Below, piece after piece: positions 6,347 through 7,163 of a DNA stretch of 7,163 bases. The DNA is from an uncultured Sphingomonadaceae bacterium (GTDB lineage: Bacteria; Pseudomonadota; Alphaproteobacteria; Sphingomonadales; Sphingomonadaceae). The DNA is taken from contig CAMLKX010000097.1 in the NCBI GenBank assembly GCA_946480515.1, positions 1-7,163 of the forward strand. The letters run 5' to 3'. Position 1 is the first letter of the stretch; every line of letters starts with the position of its first letter. Made by a program: the position numbers and the translations under genes. The notes beneath the pieces are model-generated. The model was not told where the DNA came from. It saw nothing but the letters and a program-made list of their open reading frames with translations, and ran no database searches.

Positions 6347-7163
6347 CGAATGTCCTCGTCCGATCGGCACGTCGAGGCGAGGTCGCCCAGTACCGCCTGC
6401 GATCTGGCGGTGACCGTGTGACAATCTTCAAATGCTCTTCGGGCAGCTTGCCCCATCGAGCGACGCAGGTCGGGATCGTTCGACAGCGAACGAACCGCCG
6501 CTATGAACGCGCGGTGATCCCCAGGTGGAATTCGTACCGCGAAGTCCGCATCGCCGAGAATGTCACGAACGCCCGGCAAGTCGGAAACGATGATCGGCAG
6601 TCCCGCCGCCATATATTCCAGCAACTTGAGCGGTGATGTGATCGCCGCGCTCTCCACCCCGCTGGCGTTCATGACGCTCGCCTCATAGGGTGCGACCGCC
6701 ACGTCGAACATCTCGTAAAGCTTGTTCAACTCGGCGTGCGGCACATAGCCGTGCAGCTTCAGGTTGGCGGGAAGGGGCGACGTGATCCAGCACAGATCCG
6801 ATTCAGCAGCGCCGACCACGTGGAAGTCGATGTCGTCCAGTTCCCGCGCGGCCTCCATGACCGCCTCGATCCCCTTTCCCGGAAAGGGTCTGCTAACCAG
6901 GCCGACTTGAAGCCGGACGCGTTGCATGCGGCGCGGGCGAGCGCTCGTACCCAGTACGTCGGCTGCCGCGTTCGGAACGACCAGGATCGGCTTGCCGTCC
7001 AAAGCCTTGAACTGACGGCGATGCTCGTCCGCCAGGGTCGAGGTGACACACACCAGGTGAGAGAAATTTCTTTGCCTGAACAACCATTTCAGCACCCACC
7101 AGCGAGCCGTGAAGCGGGGCGGCATGGCATGCGCTTCATAGATCACCGGCTTGTTCGAACGTG
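6343..7163 (-). CDS. GT4-type glycosyltransferase, C-terminal part (cut by window edge)
   Basis: The 272 visible residues are the later part of a GT-B glycosyltransferase. They start RSNKPVIYEAHAMPPR, where GT4 enzymes often have a 'vvyEaH' strand, and continue FSHLVCVTSTLADEH. The donor domain starts near VGLVSRPFPGKGIEAVMEAA and continues through HGYVPHAELNKLYEMFDVAVAPYE. It carries SPLKLLEYMAAGLPIIVSDLP, the subclass signature with the conserved second acid of the EX7E motif, and ends in a helical tail. The frame is open to the window edge, so a GTG at 7144-7146 is internal and the true start lies outside. The stop (6343-6345) overlaps the ATG of the next glycosyltransferase by four bases, which points to one operon and translational coupling. 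Donor and acceptor are unknown. Confidence 0.9.
   Translation of the reverse strand, partial: RSNKPVIYEAHAMPPRFTARWWVLKWLFRQRNFSHLVCVTSTLADEHRRQFKALDGKPILVVPNAAADVLGTSARPRRMQRVRLQVGLVSRPFPGKGIEAVMEAARELDDIDFHVVGAAESDLCWITSPLPANLKLHGYVPHAELNKLYEMFDVAVAPYEASVMNASGVESAAITSPLKLLEYMAAGLPIIVSDLPGVRDILGDADFAVRIPPGDHRAFIAAVRSLSNDPDLRRSMGQAARRAFEDCHTVTARSQAVLGDLASTCRSDEDIR

Overview
This GC-rich window most resembles an alphaproteobacterium, probably a member of the Sphingomonadales. The clues are the sequences of ribosomal protein S15, the polynucleotide phosphorylase N-terminus and TruB, all read from memory of those families without a search. The window joins a conserved housekeeping operon to a surface-polysaccharide locus.

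Left part (1 to about 1623, minus strand): truB (tRNA pseudouridine-55 synthase), rpsO (ribosomal protein S15) and the first 71 codons of pnp (polynucleotide phosphorylase), transcribed leftwards in the classical truB-rpsO-pnp order. A strong intrinsic terminator follows rpsO. Between it and pnp lie a long irregular hairpin and a small hairpin touching the pnp ribosome binding site, an arrangement reminiscent of the RNase III/PNPase autoregulatory leader known in E. coli. The truB gene carries a 72-bp palindromic repeat that reads through in frame as 24 extra residues.

Middle part (1737 to 4090, plus strand): divergent from truB across 113 bp are ugd (UDP-glucose 6-dehydrogenase) and a UDP-glucuronate 4-epimerase gene, 14 bp apart. 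Together they would turn UDP-glucose into UDP-glucuronate and then UDP-galacturonate, the activated acidic sugars of capsules and exopolysaccharides.

Right part (4102 to 7163, minus strand): an operon reading towards the epimerase gene holds a GT4 glycosyltransferase cut by the window edge, a second GT4 glycosyltransferase and a sulfotransferase. The genes overlap by 4 and 8 bp, so they are probably translationally coupled. The simplest joint reading is synthesis of an acidic, possibly sulfated, surface polysaccharide. The acceptor, polymerase and export genes are not in the window.

No CRISPR array, transposase, tRNA or rRNA was seen. The most unusual items are the in-frame repeat in truB and the structured pnp leader. 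I found no clear evidence of a wholly new multi-gene system.
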